From CALKHT01 sp964511575 (GTDB lineage Bacteria > Planctomycetota > Phycisphaerae > Phycisphaerales > Phycisphaeraceae), in contig CAZEFM010000022.1 of assembly GCA_964511575.1 (NCBI GenBank), forward strand, positions 1-43,776: 43,776 nucleotides of DNA. Reading direction: 5' to 3'. The notes under the pieces were generated by a model. That model searched no databases. It saw only the letters and a list, made by a program, of their open reading frames with translations, and was not told the origin of the DNA. Below, one piece after another: positions 33,055 through 41,700 of this stretch. The first letter of the stretch is position 1, and each line of letters opens with the position of its first letter. A program made the position numbers and the translations under genes.

Positions 33055-34407
33055 ATGACCACCTCTTCCTCGCGCCGCAATTTCATGAAGCAGATGGCGG
33101 CCGCTGGCGCCATCGCTTCGGCGGCACCGTTGCTGACGCCCCGAACCGCACGCGCGCAAGCCGGCGACAAGCTGCGCGTCGCCTTCATCGGCGTGGGCGG
33201 CATCGGTGGTTCGCACCGCAACGAAATCTTCAACCTCGGACAGGATTGCCCCTGCTTCGCCGACGTCGACACCCGCACCTGGGCCGACATCCGCAAGCAG
33301 TGGCCCAACGCCAAGGGCTACCAGGATTACCGCGAAATGTTCGACAAGGAAGCGAACAACTTCGACGCGGTCATGATCGGCACGCCCGACCATCATCACT
33401 ATCCCGCCACCGTGCTGGCGTTCCAGGCGGGCAAGCACTGCTACACCCAGAAGCCGCTGACCCAGACCGTCTGGGAGTCGCGGCAGTTGACGAAGCTGGC
33501 GGCGGAGAACCCGAAGATCGTCACCCAGATGGGCAACCAGGGTCACGCCGGTGAAGGTTGGCGACTCGTGTACGAGTGGATCCACAGCGGCGCGCTGGGC
33601 GACATCACCGAGGTGCATAGCTGGACCAACCGCCCCGTGTGGCCACAGGGCATCGACCGCCCGCAGGGTGAGGACCAGGTGCCTTCGGAATTGAACTGGG
33701 ACGCGTGGATCGGCCCATCACCGATGCGCCCGTTCAAGAAGGACGTGTACCACGGCTTCAAGTGGCGTGGCTGGTGGGATTTCGGCGCTGGCGCGCTGGG
33801 CGACATGGCGTGCCACACGATGGACGGCATGTTCTGGGCGCTGGATCCGGGTCACGCCAAGACCGTCGAAGCGTTCGCCTCGACGCCCCACAACAACGAC
33901 AGCTTCCCCAACTCCACCGTGGTGAAGTGGACATTTCCCGCCAAGGGTGATCGCAAGGCGTTCACGGCCTATTGGTACGACGGCGGCCTGAAGCCGGCGC
34001 GTCCCGAAGGGCTCGAGCCCAATCGCCGACTCGCCAACACCGGCAACCTCTTCATCGGCACCAAGGCGTCGATCATCGTGTCGGGCGACTACGGCGACAG
34101 CCCGCGCATCTTCCCCGAAGCGAAGATGCGGGAGATCGGCCGCCCGCCGCGCCTCTTGGAACGTCACCAGGGCGGCCACTACGTCTCCAATCACATCAAG
34201 GAATGGGTCAACGCGTGCAAGGGAGAGGGCAAGACGCTGTCCGACTTCGCTTACGCCGGCCCGATGAGCGAGACGATCCTGCTGGGCAACGTCGCCATCC
34301 GCGTGGGCGGCAAGCTCGAATGGGACGGCCCGAACATGCGCGTCACCAACATGGACGCAGCCAACGAGTTCATCACCAAGACCTACCGCGACGGCTGGAA
34401 GTTCTGA
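33055..34407 (+). CDS. Tat-exported Gfo/Idh/MocA family oxidoreductase
   Basis: A 450-residue NAD(P)-dependent oxidoreductase, probably acting on a sugar or inositol-like substrate. The N terminus has a twin-arginine signal: SRRNFMKQ (Arg7, Arg8), a hydrophobic segment to about 26, and a cleavage region near ARA|QA. The Rossmann motif is FIGVGGIGGSH (44-54), followed by GTPDHHHYP (109-117) and YTQKPLT (130-136), the QKP variant of the usual EKP dinucleotide motif seen in many planctomycete members. The extracytoplasmic location of an NAD-dependent fold implies tight cofactor binding before folded export. Start ATG 33055 follows AAGGAG at 33043-33048. A strong terminator follows the stop. Confidence 0.92.
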   Translation: MTTSSSRRNFMKQMAAAGAIASAAPLLTPRTARAQAGDKLRVAFIGVGGIGGSHRNEIFNLGQDCPCFADVDTRTWADIRKQWPNAKGYQDYREMFDKEANNFDAVMIGTPDHHHYPATVLAFQAGKHCYTQKPLTQTVWESRQLTKLAAENPKIVTQMGNQGHAGEGWRLVYEWIHSGALGDITEVHSWTNRPVWPQGIDRPQGEDQVPSELNWDAWIGPSPMRPFKKDVYHGFKWRGWWDFGAGALGDMACHTMDGMFWALDPGHAKTVEAFASTPHNNDSFPNSTVVKWTFPAKGDRKAFTAYWYDGGLKPARPEGLEPNRRLANTGNLFIGTKASIIVSGDYGDSPRIFPEAKMREIGRPPRLLERHQGGHYVSNHIKEWVNACKGEGKTLSDFAYAGPMSETILLGNVAIRVGGKLEWDGPNMRVTNMDAANEFITKTYRDGWKF

Positions 34408-34434
34408 TCCGTCGCCGACAATCCAAACACCCAA

Positions 34435-34471
34435 ACGGACCCGAGTTTGCTGCTCGGGTTCGTTTTTTTTT
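34435..34471 (+). terminator. Rho-independent terminator of the Gfo/Idh gene
   Basis: ACGGACCCGAG (34435-34445) pairs with CTCGGGTTCGT (34453-34463) with one G-U pair, followed by a run of T to 34471. Confidence 0.94.
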
Positions 34472-34733
34472 GACCACGGATGGCACGAATGGCACGGATG
34501 AAGGCAGAAAGTCAGAAAGGCAAAAAGTCAATCAACCGCGAATAACGCCGATGGGCGCGGATGATGTCTGATGGAGAGACGAGCGTTTGCCACTCATGCG
34601 TGCGCAACGAGAATTGCAGCACATTCATACTGCTGAAGAGTAGCAGTGCTACTCTTCACGAGCGCACTCCACGCCCATTCGCGTCCTCCCGGTAAAATCG
34701 GTTCCCTGCCTACATCCGTGTGATCCGTGGTCA
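34471..34733. mobile_element. MITE-like element with imperfect terminal inverted repeats
   Basis: A gene-free stretch of 263 bases. The left end TGACCACGGAT (34471-34481) is exactly complementary to ATCCGTGGTCA (34723-34733). Further in, CACGGATG plus NAGGCAG (34493-34507) recurs inverted at 34706-34720, so the ends are homologous over about 25 bases apart from an 8-9 base insertion on the left. Near the middle-right is a 25-base palindrome with 12-base arms (34634-34645 and 34647-34658) around TAGCAGTGCTA. No coding potential is seen. It lies right after the T run of a terminator and ends 14 bases from the 3' end of dnaB. Confidence 0.55.
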
Positions 34734-34746
34734 AAACCGGATCACA

Positions 34747-36165
34747 TCAGAAGTCCCCGCCGGGGGTGCTGGTGGCGAGGTTGTTGAAGCGGGTGGTGCT
34801 GTTGTTGAACTGCAGGTAAACGGTGCCGGTCGGGCCGTTACGCTGTTTGGCGATGATCACTTCCGCGACGCCGAGCTTGTCGGGGTTTTCCTGCTGCCAT
34901 TCGGGATCGTTGTGGTAATACTCCTCGCGGTGGAGCATCATGACGAGGTCGGCGTCCTGTTCGATGGAGCCCGATTCGCGCAGGTCGCTCATGCGTGGCC
35001 GGTGCCCTTCGCGGCTTTCCGGTCCGCGGTTGAGCTGGCTGAGGCAGATGACCGGCACGTTCAACTCGCGCGCCAGCGCCTTGATGCCGCGCGACAGCTC
35101 GCTCACTTCCTGCTGGCGGGACTCGGAGCCGGGGTTGCTCATGAGCTGCAGATAGTCGACGACGATGAGCTTGATATCGTGCCGTGCCGCCAATCGCCGC
35201 GCCCGGGCGCGCAGCCCCATGAGTGTCAGGCCCGGCGTGTCGTCGATGTACAGCGGCGCTTCGGACAGTTCACCCACGGTCAGTTGCAGCCGGCCGAAGT
35301 CGTCGGCGTTGAGCATGTTCCGGCGAACCTTCTGCGCATCGACGCCGCTGCGCGAGCACAACAGACGCTGCGCCAGCGCCTGCTTGCTCATTTCCAGGGA
35401 AAACACCGCCGTGGGCTGCTTGGTGACCACCGCCACGTGCTCAGCGACGTTCATCGCGAACGCGGTCTTGCCCATACTCGGGCGCGCCGCCACGATGATC
35501 ATTTCCCCCGCCTGCAAACCGCTGGTCATTTTGTCCAGATCGTAAAGCCCGGTTTCCAGCCCCGTAACGTTGCGGCCGTCCTCGTTCTCCAGCCGTTCGT
35601 ACAGCTCGTGCAGCAGCGTCGACAGTTCGGTCGCTTCCTCGCTGCTGCCGGTTTCGGCGAGTCGGAAGATCGCCTGCTCCGCCTTGTCGAGCTGATGGGC
35701 GACGGGTTCGCTGCTGTGGTACGCCTCGTAGAGGATCTGGCTCGCCGACTCGATGAGCCCGCGTAGCAGCGCCTTTTCCCGCACAATGCGGGCGTAATGG
35801 GCGGCACTGACCGCGGAAGGCACCGACTCGGCCAGTTCCAGCAGATACTCAACGCCCCCCACCTCCTCGAGCTGGCCCACATCGCGCAGCCGCTGCGTGA
35901 GCTGCACCATGTCGATCGACTGGCTCTGGTCGTAGAGCGTGACGAGGGTCTGGTAGATGGCGCCGTGCTTCTGGACGTAGAAATCGTCGCTGCCCTTGAT
36001 GATCTGCAGCACCTCGCCGATGACCTGCATGTCCAGGATCATGGACCCGAGCAGGGCGCACTCGGCTTCGATGGCGTGCGGCGGCAGCTTCTCGAAGAGG
36101 CGACCAACGTCGTACTCGCGACCGGCGCGGCCGGCTCGCTTGGATGGAAAAGGCGCGGTACTCAT
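34747..36165 (-). CDS. dnaB: Replicative DNA helicase
   Basis: A 472-residue DnaB hexameric helicase, which unwinds the fork ahead of the replisome. The N-terminal primase-binding domain begins around LPPHAIEAECALLGSMI (28-44). After a linker, the RecA-like domain has Walker A AARPSMGKTAF (226-236), IKLIVVDYLQLM (Walker B), QLNRGPESREGHRPRMSDLR (sensor-like block) and GSIEQDADLVMMLHR near the end, then AKQRNGPTGTVYLQF. No intein is present. The start codon at 36165 fits the family N terminus. It stands alone on the minus strand, convergent with the Gfo/Idh gene and divergent from the ECF sigma gene. Confidence 0.98.
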   Translation of the reverse strand: MSTAPFPSKRAGRAGREYDVGRLFEKLPPHAIEAECALLGSMILDMQVIGEVLQIIKGSDDFYVQKHGAIYQTLVTLYDQSQSIDMVQLTQRLRDVGQLEEVGGVEYLLELAESVPSAVSAAHYARIVREKALLRGLIESASQILYEAYHSSEPVAHQLDKAEQAIFRLAETGSSEEATELSTLLHELYERLENEDGRNVTGLETGLYDLDKMTSGLQAGEMIIVAARPSMGKTAFAMNVAEHVAVVTKQPTAVFSLEMSKQALAQRLLCSRSGVDAQKVRRNMLNADDFGRLQLTVGELSEAPLYIDDTPGLTLMGLRARARRLAARHDIKLIVVDYLQLMSNPGSESRQQEVSELSRGIKALARELNVPVICLSQLNRGPESREGHRPRMSDLRESGSIEQDADLVMMLHREEYYHNDPEWQQENPDKLGVAEVIIAKQRNGPTGTVYLQFNNSTTRFNNLATSTPGGDF

Positions 36166-36326
36166 GGGCGACCTATTCTGTCCGAAAAGACACGGCTTTG
36201 CACCGCGCTGCGGCGGTTGTGCAAATCATGTCGGCAACACCTCCCGAACACCCGCCGTAACGGCATGACACTTCACCGGTTATAAGCAGACGCAGATTTC
36301 CCGTGCGGTGGTGATCGGCCGGAGCG

Positions 36327-36332
36327 ATAATA
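36327..36332 (-). promoter_or_regulatory. Candidate extended -10 promoter of dnaB in the 339-bp divergent region
   Basis: On the minus strand TGCTATTAT contains the extended -10 TGn followed by TATTAT (five of six). It would leave a leader of about 150 bases before dnaB. The -35 region is poor. The rest of 36166-36504 shows an A8T4 tract (36434-36445) that could act as an upstream promoter element for the sigma gene; I see no other gene or RNA there. Confidence 0.35.
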
Positions 36333-36504
36333 GCACGCCGGTTGCTTTCGTCGGCGACCCGAACGGCCCGAGGAATTCGCGCGTGGTCTGCGCTGCATTT
36401 CCAGCCGTGCGGAGAGTCTCGCGCGGACGGCCGAAAAAAAATTTTGCAATCGCATGTCCAGTTTCGCCCCGCGTGTGTCAGTCATCTGTGGCGGGAACAT
36501 TTTC

Positions 36505-37047
36505 ATGAGCATGGATCAGATCGACATCGTGCGCGTCTTACTGCGTGATCGGGAAAAGATGTTCGCCTACATCTGGTCGATCGTTCGCGACGCTCACATC
36601 GCAGACGATGTTTTCCAGGATGTGTCGCTGCTGGCGATCGAGCATCGTCAGGAGATCAACAGCGAGGAGCATCTGTGCGGATGGTTGCGGCGTGCATCAC
36701 GACTCAAGGCGCTGGAGGCGCTGCGGGCACGCAAGCGCATGCCCTCCATGCTTTCCGAAGAAGCGATGAGCCTGCTCGAAGCGCACTGGCAGGAATACGA
36801 CGGGCATTCCGCCTCCGATGTGGTCGATTCGCTGCGCGCGTGCATGGCCCGGCTCACCCCCTATGCCCGTCAGGTCATCAAGTTGCGCTACGTCGATGGC
36901 ATGGGCGGTGAGGAAGTCGCTGCCACGCTCAATCGCAAGCTCGACACCGTTTACAAGTCGCTCAGCCGCATCCATCGCAGTCTGCGTGACTGCATGGAGC
37001 GTCACAGCGCCGCTTCACCCGCCGTTGTGGAGCAGCAGACCGCATGA
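36505..37047 (+). CDS. ECF-type sigma-70 family factor (Rhodopirellula/Verrucomicrobium type)
   Basis: A 180-residue sigma factor with only regions 2 and 4. Region 2: MFAYIWSIVRDAHIADDVFQ (19-38), then DVSLLAIEHR and GWLRRASRLKALEALRAR for DNA opening. Region 4: LTPYARQVIKLRYVDGMGGE (118-137) and the helix-turn-helix EEVAATLNRKLDTVYKSLSR. It would direct RNA polymerase to a small regulon. The wording matches the planctomycete/verrucomicrobial group often found beside FecR/LamG proteins. ATG 36505 is used, with ATG 36511 as an alternative; an upstream extension lacks sigma-like sequence. It overlaps the FecR/LamG gene by four bases, so that protein is its probable regulator. Confidence 0.92.
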   Translation: MSMDQIDIVRVLLRDREKMFAYIWSIVRDAHIADDVFQDVSLLAIEHRQEINSEEHLCGWLRRASRLKALEALRARKRMPSMLSEEAMSLLEAHWQEYDGHSASDVVDSLRACMARLTPYARQVIKLRYVDGMGGEEVAATLNRKLDTVYKSLSRIHRSLRDCMERHSAASPAVVEQQTA

Positions 37048-38867
37048 ACGATCCGCACCTGTCCATGGATGTCCCGCAGCCGTCGGGCGACGACGTCGGT
37101 ACGCTGATCGTGGCGTATCTGGACGATCGGCTGGATGACGCAGGCGCGCAACGGCTGAGCGAGATCCTCGTCGCCGATGCCGAGGCGCGGCGCCTGTATG
37201 TGGCGACCTGCATGCAGGCACGGGTGATCGCCAGTCGACTGGGCCCGGAGCTGGAAGCCAAGGCTGCGCCGCGCATGGCGGACCACGATGAAAGCATGAC
37301 CATCCTGCGCGAAGTGCTGGAACTGGAGGAGCAGGCGCACCTGCGGCGTCAGGAAGCGCTGGCGGAACAACGCGCCCAGGAGGAAGCCGAGGCGATCGAA
37401 CGCCGCAAGAGTTTGTCGGTGCTGTTGGGACAGGTAGAGAGCGTACCGCCGGTGCGTCATTATGTGATTCCGCGTTGGGCGGTGTATGGCGCAGCCGCGG
37501 CGGTGGCGGCGATGCTGCTGATGCTGGTCCTGCCGTGGCTGTCGCCTGCCGACACGCCCGCACCCACACCCGCGCCGCAACCCATTGTCCGCAACGTTGA
37601 ACCCGCGCCCGACGTTCTGGCGCAGCTCAACGACTCGTTCGATCTGCGGTGGGCAGCCGACTCGGCGCCCCCCACCAACACCGGTGACCTTGTTGCCGGC
37701 GAATATCACCTGGAACGCGGCTGCGTGCGGCTGGAAATGGTCGGGGGCGGCGACATCATCGTGCAGGCCCCGGCACGCTTCCGAATCGATTCGGACCAGC
37801 AGGTCACCCTCTGGTCCGGCCGACTCGTGGGACACTGCCCCACCCTCGGGCGCGAGCTCATCGTTCAAACCCCCGGCGCAACCGTCGTGGACATCGGCAC
37901 GGAATTCGGCGTGCTCGTGGATCAGCACGGTGCGTCGCAGGTCCACGTTTTCGACGGCATCGTGGAAATCACCCCCAGCTCCAGAGCCGCCAACAGCACG
38001 CCGCAGCGCATCACCCGCGGTCAGGCACGGCACATCGACGAATCGGGCGAACACATCGCCCCCATCGAGCACCACGAACTGGCCTTCATGCGTGGCGATG
38101 AGTTCCGCGCCAACGTTGAAGCCAATCGCGGCTCCGCGTACCACCGATGGGTGCGCTACCAGTACGAACTGCGGCGTGACCCTACGCTGGTCGTCTATTA
38201 CGCGATGGATCCCGCCCACATGCAGGGCGACACGCTCCTGAACCTGGGCAGTGCCGGCAACGTTGCCAACGCAACGGTCGTCGGGGCGCAGTGGCAGCCC
38301 GGCCGCTTCGATAACGCGCAGACCCTGGCGTTCGTCGATGACCAGATGATGCTCAGCGCCGACATCCCGGGCAACCCGAATCAGGTCACCATCGCGACAT
38401 GGGTGAAGCTGAAGAAAATCAGCTATCCGCACAGCGGCATCATCATGTCTGAAGACTGGCTGGGTGACACGCCGGGTTACGTCCACTTCGGAGTGAAGTT
38501 CGACGGTCTGATTGAAATGAGCGTGACGGGCGTGGACCAATACGCCCTTCCGATCCGAAGCGACACGGCACTGGTGACGCCTGAACATCTGGGCCGCTGG
38601 GTCCACCTGGTGGTGGTGTACGACAACGAACGCAACCTCTTTCGGATCTATCGCAACGGCGAAAAGGTGATGGAGCAGCGCATCGACGCCCACTACGCCG
38701 CCGCGTTCGGCCGCGTGCAGATAGGCAACTGGACCGCCAACGCTCTGGGCTGGCCCGAAGCCAACCGCGTACTCAACGGCTGCATGGACGAACTTTGCAT
38801 CTTCTATCGGGCCGTGACCGACGACGAAGTGAAACGCATGTATGAGGCGGGCGTGCCGGACAAATGA
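37044..38867 (+). CDS. FecR/LamG membrane protein, putative anti-sigma regulator
   Basis: A 607-residue single-pass membrane protein. The cytoplasmic part (1 to about 143) starts with a zinc-less anti-sigma-like helical segment with VGTLIVAYLDDRLDDAGAQR, then a charged coiled coil (85-125). One membrane helix spans about 145-166, followed by a Pro-rich linker, a FecR domain (about 215-330, with VVDIGTEFGVLVDQHGASQV) and a LamG/concanavalin-like domain (about 370-600, with ATWVKLKKISYP and NGCMDELCIFYRAVTDDEVK). The layout suggests that an outside ligand, perhaps a glycan bound by LamG, controls the overlapping sigma factor. The PEP-CTERM and pseudopilin genes downstream are likely members of its regulon. 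Confidence 0.88.
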   Translation: MNDPHLSMDVPQPSGDDVGTLIVAYLDDRLDDAGAQRLSEILVADAEARRLYVATCMQARVIASRLGPELEAKAAPRMADHDESMTILREVLELEEQAHLRRQEALAEQRAQEEAEAIERRKSLSVLLGQVESVPPVRHYVIPRWAVYGAAAAVAAMLLMLVLPWLSPADTPAPTPAPQPIVRNVEPAPDVLAQLNDSFDLRWAADSAPPTNTGDLVAGEYHLERGCVRLEMVGGGDIIVQAPARFRIDSDQQVTLWSGRLVGHCPTLGRELIVQTPGATVVDIGTEFGVLVDQHGASQVHVFDGIVEITPSSRAANSTPQRITRGQARHIDESGEHIAPIEHHELAFMRGDEFRANVEANRGSAYHRWVRYQYELRRDPTLVVYYAMDPAHMQGDTLLNLGSAGNVANATVVGAQWQPGRFDNAQTLAFVDDQMMLSADIPGNPNQVTIATWVKLKKISYPHSGIIMSEDWLGDTPGYVHFGVKFDGLIEMSVTGVDQYALPIRSDTALVTPEHLGRWVHLVVVYDNERNLFRIYRNGEKVMEQRIDAHYAAAFGRVQIGNWTANALGWPEANRVLNGCMDELCIFYRAVTDDEVKRMYEAGVPDK

Positions 38868-38949
38868 ACGCGCCTCGCTGAAAAGAACGTGGAAACGTAG
38901 ACGTTAACGACGTATCAACATCTTTTTCATCCAATCCAAGGAGGATCAC

Positions 38950-39648
38950 ATGATCAGCAAACGACGCACACAACTGATGGCACTGGCGGCGATGGGCGCT
39001 CTGTGGACCGCATCAACCGATGCGAATGCTGTGGATGTTCTGTCCAACGGCAGCTTCGAATCCAACAACGCCGACACCATCTATGCACCGGGCTGGGACG
39101 GCCTGTACCGCATCGGCGAAGAAGTGAATCAGTTGAATGGCTGGACGTTCAACACCGGTCACGGCAAGTGGTTGTTGAAGGAAGGCAACGCGTTCGATCT
39201 CGGTTCGGCCAGCGACGGGGAGTTCTTCCTGAACGTGACCGGCACGGATCCCGAGGCAGAAAACGCTCAGTTCAACATGTCCCAGACATTCGCTGTCGTG
39301 GATGGCGAAACCTACACGGTGCTTTATGACCTTGCCCGTCGACCGGGCGGCGCCGACACCGCGGAAATTTCGATTAACGTCGGTGAAATCGGGCTGTCAC
39401 ATAGCGCGTTTTCGCTCGGCGACGGCACGGAAAATCCGGCGACATATCACACGTTCCAGTTCCAATTCGTCGCAGCGGGCGACTCCGCCACAATCACCAT
39501 TCTTGGCCCAACCGGTGAGGTCGACAATGGCTTCTATTTGGACAATATCCGCGTGGACGGCATGGCGGTGCCGGAGCCCGCATCACTTGTGCTGATGGGA
39601 GCAGGGACCATGTTGCTGCTGCGGCGGCGACGCGCATCGGTCGAATGA
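38950..39648 (+). CDS. PEP-CTERM sorting-domain protein
   Basis: A 232-residue exported protein. Signal peptide to about residue 27 (ANA|VD); body beta-rich, opening VLSNGSFESNNADT and including TGHGKWLLKEGNAFDLGS and FYLDNIRVDG, a pattern of choice-of-anchor/DUF642-like carbohydrate-binding folds; C-terminal tail 207-232 with VPEPAS, a hydrophobic stretch and RRRR. AAGGAGG at 38938-38944 lies six bases before ATG 38950 and is the strongest ribosome binding site in the region, so high expression is expected. It follows the FecR/LamG gene by 82 bases and is followed by a hairpin and two pseudopilins, like the gene pair at 6031-7703. Confidence 0.92.
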   Translation: MISKRRTQLMALAAMGALWTASTDANAVDVLSNGSFESNNADTIYAPGWDGLYRIGEEVNQLNGWTFNTGHGKWLLKEGNAFDLGSASDGEFFLNVTGTDPEAENAQFNMSQTFAVVDGETYTVLYDLARRPGGADTAEISINVGEIGLSHSAFSLGDGTENPATYHTFQFQFVAAGDSATITILGPTGEVDNGFYLDNIRVDGMAVPEPASLVLMGAGTMLLLRRRRASVE

Positions 39649-39673
39649 GCGGCCGGCTTGGCAGGTAGGTCGC

Positions 39674-39704
39674 GGCGTTTGTCTGTGAATAGCGGGCAAA
39701 CGCC
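39674..39704 (+). terminator. Stem-loop after the PEP-CTERM gene
   Basis: GGCGTTTG (39674-39681) pairs with CAAACGCC (39697-39704) around a 15-base loop, followed by ATTTGT. The T tract is weak, so it may be a leaky terminator or an mRNA end-stabiliser between this gene and the pseudopilins. Confidence 0.45.
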
Positions 39705-39761
39705 ATTTGTCGGAGGGCTTCCGGATATCGCACCGTCTCGCCCAAGATAGGAGAGCCAATC

Positions 39762-40586
39762 ATGCAGCAGGCGCATTCCAACGACCGCGACGTCGAACGA
39801 CGAATCCGCTCGCAATCAGCTCAATCCGCCACCGTTTCTCACGGGTTTACGCTCATTGAATTACTCGTCGTCATCAGCATCATCGCGCTGCTGATCGCCC
39901 TGCTGCTGCCGGCGTTGTCCCGCGCCCGACAGGCGTCCAACAACCTCGAATGCCTGAGCAATCTGCGCCAGCAGGTGATGGCCGTGAGCACCTACGCGCA
40001 CGACCATGAGGAACGCCTGCCCTACGTGGAAGGACGCGACTTCCCCCATTTTCCCATCATGGATTTCTTCGAGGTTTGCCTGCGCCCCTATCTCACGGCA
40101 AGTATGATGGGGGACTCCTCAGCACTCAAATGCCCCAACGATGTGAATGAGCCGGGCTACTGGGGCGTCTGGTGGCTGACGAACCAAGGCGAAATGCGCA
40201 GTAGCGACCACCATCCCGACGTCCAGAACCTCGTAGGCAAAACCATTCCCGAGACGGTGAACTACAGCTATCAATGGACGTTTAAAATGTATCATGATGT
40301 TGACCAGAACACGGGCAGCATTAATCAATATGTCGCGAGGCAATACCTTCTGTCCGAGGTGCGTTACCCCTCCAACCTGGTGGCGTTGCACTGCCGCGGC
40401 GAGGTGCCTGTGCCCGATGGCTACACGACCGACCCGCACTTCGACGGGTTGCAAAGCGGATTCGTTGACGGCCATGCTGAGTTCGTCGAGTTCGCGCGAA
40501 TGAACGTGCCCCTCACCGGCGTCTATGCCAACGGCAGCAAGAACATGGACTGGACGGAATTCGGCGTCTTTGGCAAAGACTTCTGA
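39762..40586 (+). CDS. Pseudopilin-like protein
   Basis: A 274-residue prepilin-type protein. Leader of 28 residues, cleavage SHG|FTLIELLVVISIIALLI, long hydrophobic helix, then LSRARQASNNLECLSNLRQQ as in planctomycete pseudopilins. The globular part contains DFFEVCLRPYL, CPNDVNEPGYWGVWW, YSYQWTFKMYHD and LVALHCRGEVPVPDG, closing with GLQSGFVDGHAEFVEFARM, in which FVDGH is the DG block of the family. Two cysteines near CLRPYL and LKCPND may form a disulfide. AGGAGA lies nine bases before ATG 39762. It is a tandem paralog of the next gene, with near-identical order of these blocks. Confidence 0.9.
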   Translation: MQQAHSNDRDVERRIRSQSAQSATVSHGFTLIELLVVISIIALLIALLLPALSRARQASNNLECLSNLRQQVMAVSTYAHDHEERLPYVEGRDFPHFPIMDFFEVCLRPYLTASMMGDSSALKCPNDVNEPGYWGVWWLTNQGEMRSSDHHPDVQNLVGKTIPETVNYSYQWTFKMYHDVDQNTGSINQYVARQYLLSEVRYPSNLVALHCRGEVPVPDGYTTDPHFDGLQSGFVDGHAEFVEFARMNVPLTGVYANGSKNMDWTEFGVFGKDF

Positions 40587-40639
40587 GACGCGCAAGCTAG
40601 GCGAGAATTTTTATTCGATAACGTGGAGTGGTCCAACTG

Positions 40640-41443
40640 ATGCAATTCGGAAGTGCCCCAAATGATGCATGGACTTCGGCGACGCTACGGCGATCGACCG
40701 GCTTTACGTTAATTGAACTGCTGGTGGTGATCTCTATCATCGCGCTGCTCATCGCATTGCTGTTGCCCGCCCTCTCGCACGCCCGCCGGGCCGCTCGCAA
40801 CGTGCAGTGCCTCAGCAGCCAGCGCCAGCAGATGATCGCCGTGAACGCCTATACCAACGACCACGACGAGCACTTGCCCTTCCTCACTGGGCGCGACTAT
40901 CCACATTTCGCGGTGATGGATTTTTTCGAGGTTTGTCTTCGGCCGTACATGGCTGCGACCATCAGCGGGCGCGGCTCGGTGCTCCACTGCCCCAATGATG
41001 AGCACGAGCCGGGCTACTGGGGCGCGTGGTGGGAAAGTTTGTATGGCCCGTTGCGCAAGAGCGAACATCACTTCACCATCCAGATGGAGGTGGGCAAGAC
41101 CATCCCCGAAGTGGTGGATTACAGCTACCAGTGGACGTTCAAGATGTACCACGACGTGGACGCGGACACGGGTTACGTCAACAACACGATGCGGCGCTAC
41201 CTGCTCTCGGAAGTGCAGTTCCCCTCCAACCTGGTGGCGATGCACTGCCGCGGCGAAGTGCCGGGCACGCCTGACGGTTACGAGAACGACCCAAACTTTC
41301 AGGGTCTGCAGAGCGGGTTCGTTGACGGCCACGCCGCCTATATCGAGTTCGCCATCATGAATCCAAGTTCACGCGGCGTCTACCCTAACGGCAGCGTCAA
41401 CACCGACTGGACCATCTGGGGCATCTTCGGGCGCGACTTCTGA
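40640..41443 (+). CDS. Pseudopilin-like protein, tandem paralog
   Basis: A 267-residue paralog of the preceding gene. The leader is 20 residues with an Arg pair, cleavage STG|FTLIELLVVISIIALLI. The same blocks follow: SHARRAARNVQCLSSQRQQ, DFFEVCLRPYM, HCPNDEHEPGYWGAWW, YSYQWTFKMYHDVD, LVAMHCRGEVPGTPDG and GLQSGFVDGHAAYIEFAIM, closing WGIFGRDF against FGVFGKDF in its neighbour. The copies are clearly related yet differ in leader, the 110-145 region and many surface positions, so the duplication is not recent. ATG 40640 is chosen; GTG 40628 is in frame. It ends the sigma-factor gene group. Confidence 0.9.
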   Translation: MQFGSAPNDAWTSATLRRSTGFTLIELLVVISIIALLIALLLPALSHARRAARNVQCLSSQRQQMIAVNAYTNDHDEHLPFLTGRDYPHFAVMDFFEVCLRPYMAATISGRGSVLHCPNDEHEPGYWGAWWESLYGPLRKSEHHFTIQMEVGKTIPEVVDYSYQWTFKMYHDVDADTGYVNNTMRRYLLSEVQFPSNLVAMHCRGEVPGTPDGYENDPNFQGLQSGFVDGHAAYIEFAIMNPSSRGVYPNGSVNTDWTIWGIFGRDF

Positions 41444-41621
41444 CAATCGCTTCCTGTCGGGGTGACCGGCTAAACCAATGAACGGCGGTGTTCTCTCTGC
41501 AGAGGTTCGCTTGCACCGCATCACGCAACCCTTTTTGCATTGTTCGCCCTCTCGAAACGATCGCAGCCACCCTCTGCCTGCCGTCCGGTAAATTGCCTTT
41601 GCCGCGTCATTGGCAGCGCGG

Positions 41622-41648
41622 TTGACGCGTCCTGAACGTTGTTACGAT
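41622..41648 (+). promoter_or_regulatory. Candidate promoter in the 329-bp leader of the PagL-like gene
   Basis: TTGACG (41622-41627) and TACGAT (41643-41648) stand 15 bases apart, a little close. The rest of 41444-41772 holds no gene that I can see, only the hairpin listed separately. Confidence 0.35.
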
Positions 41649-41700
41649 AAGGAATGCAGCATATTCACCATCACTGGCTGAACCTTGCTTCACCATCAGC

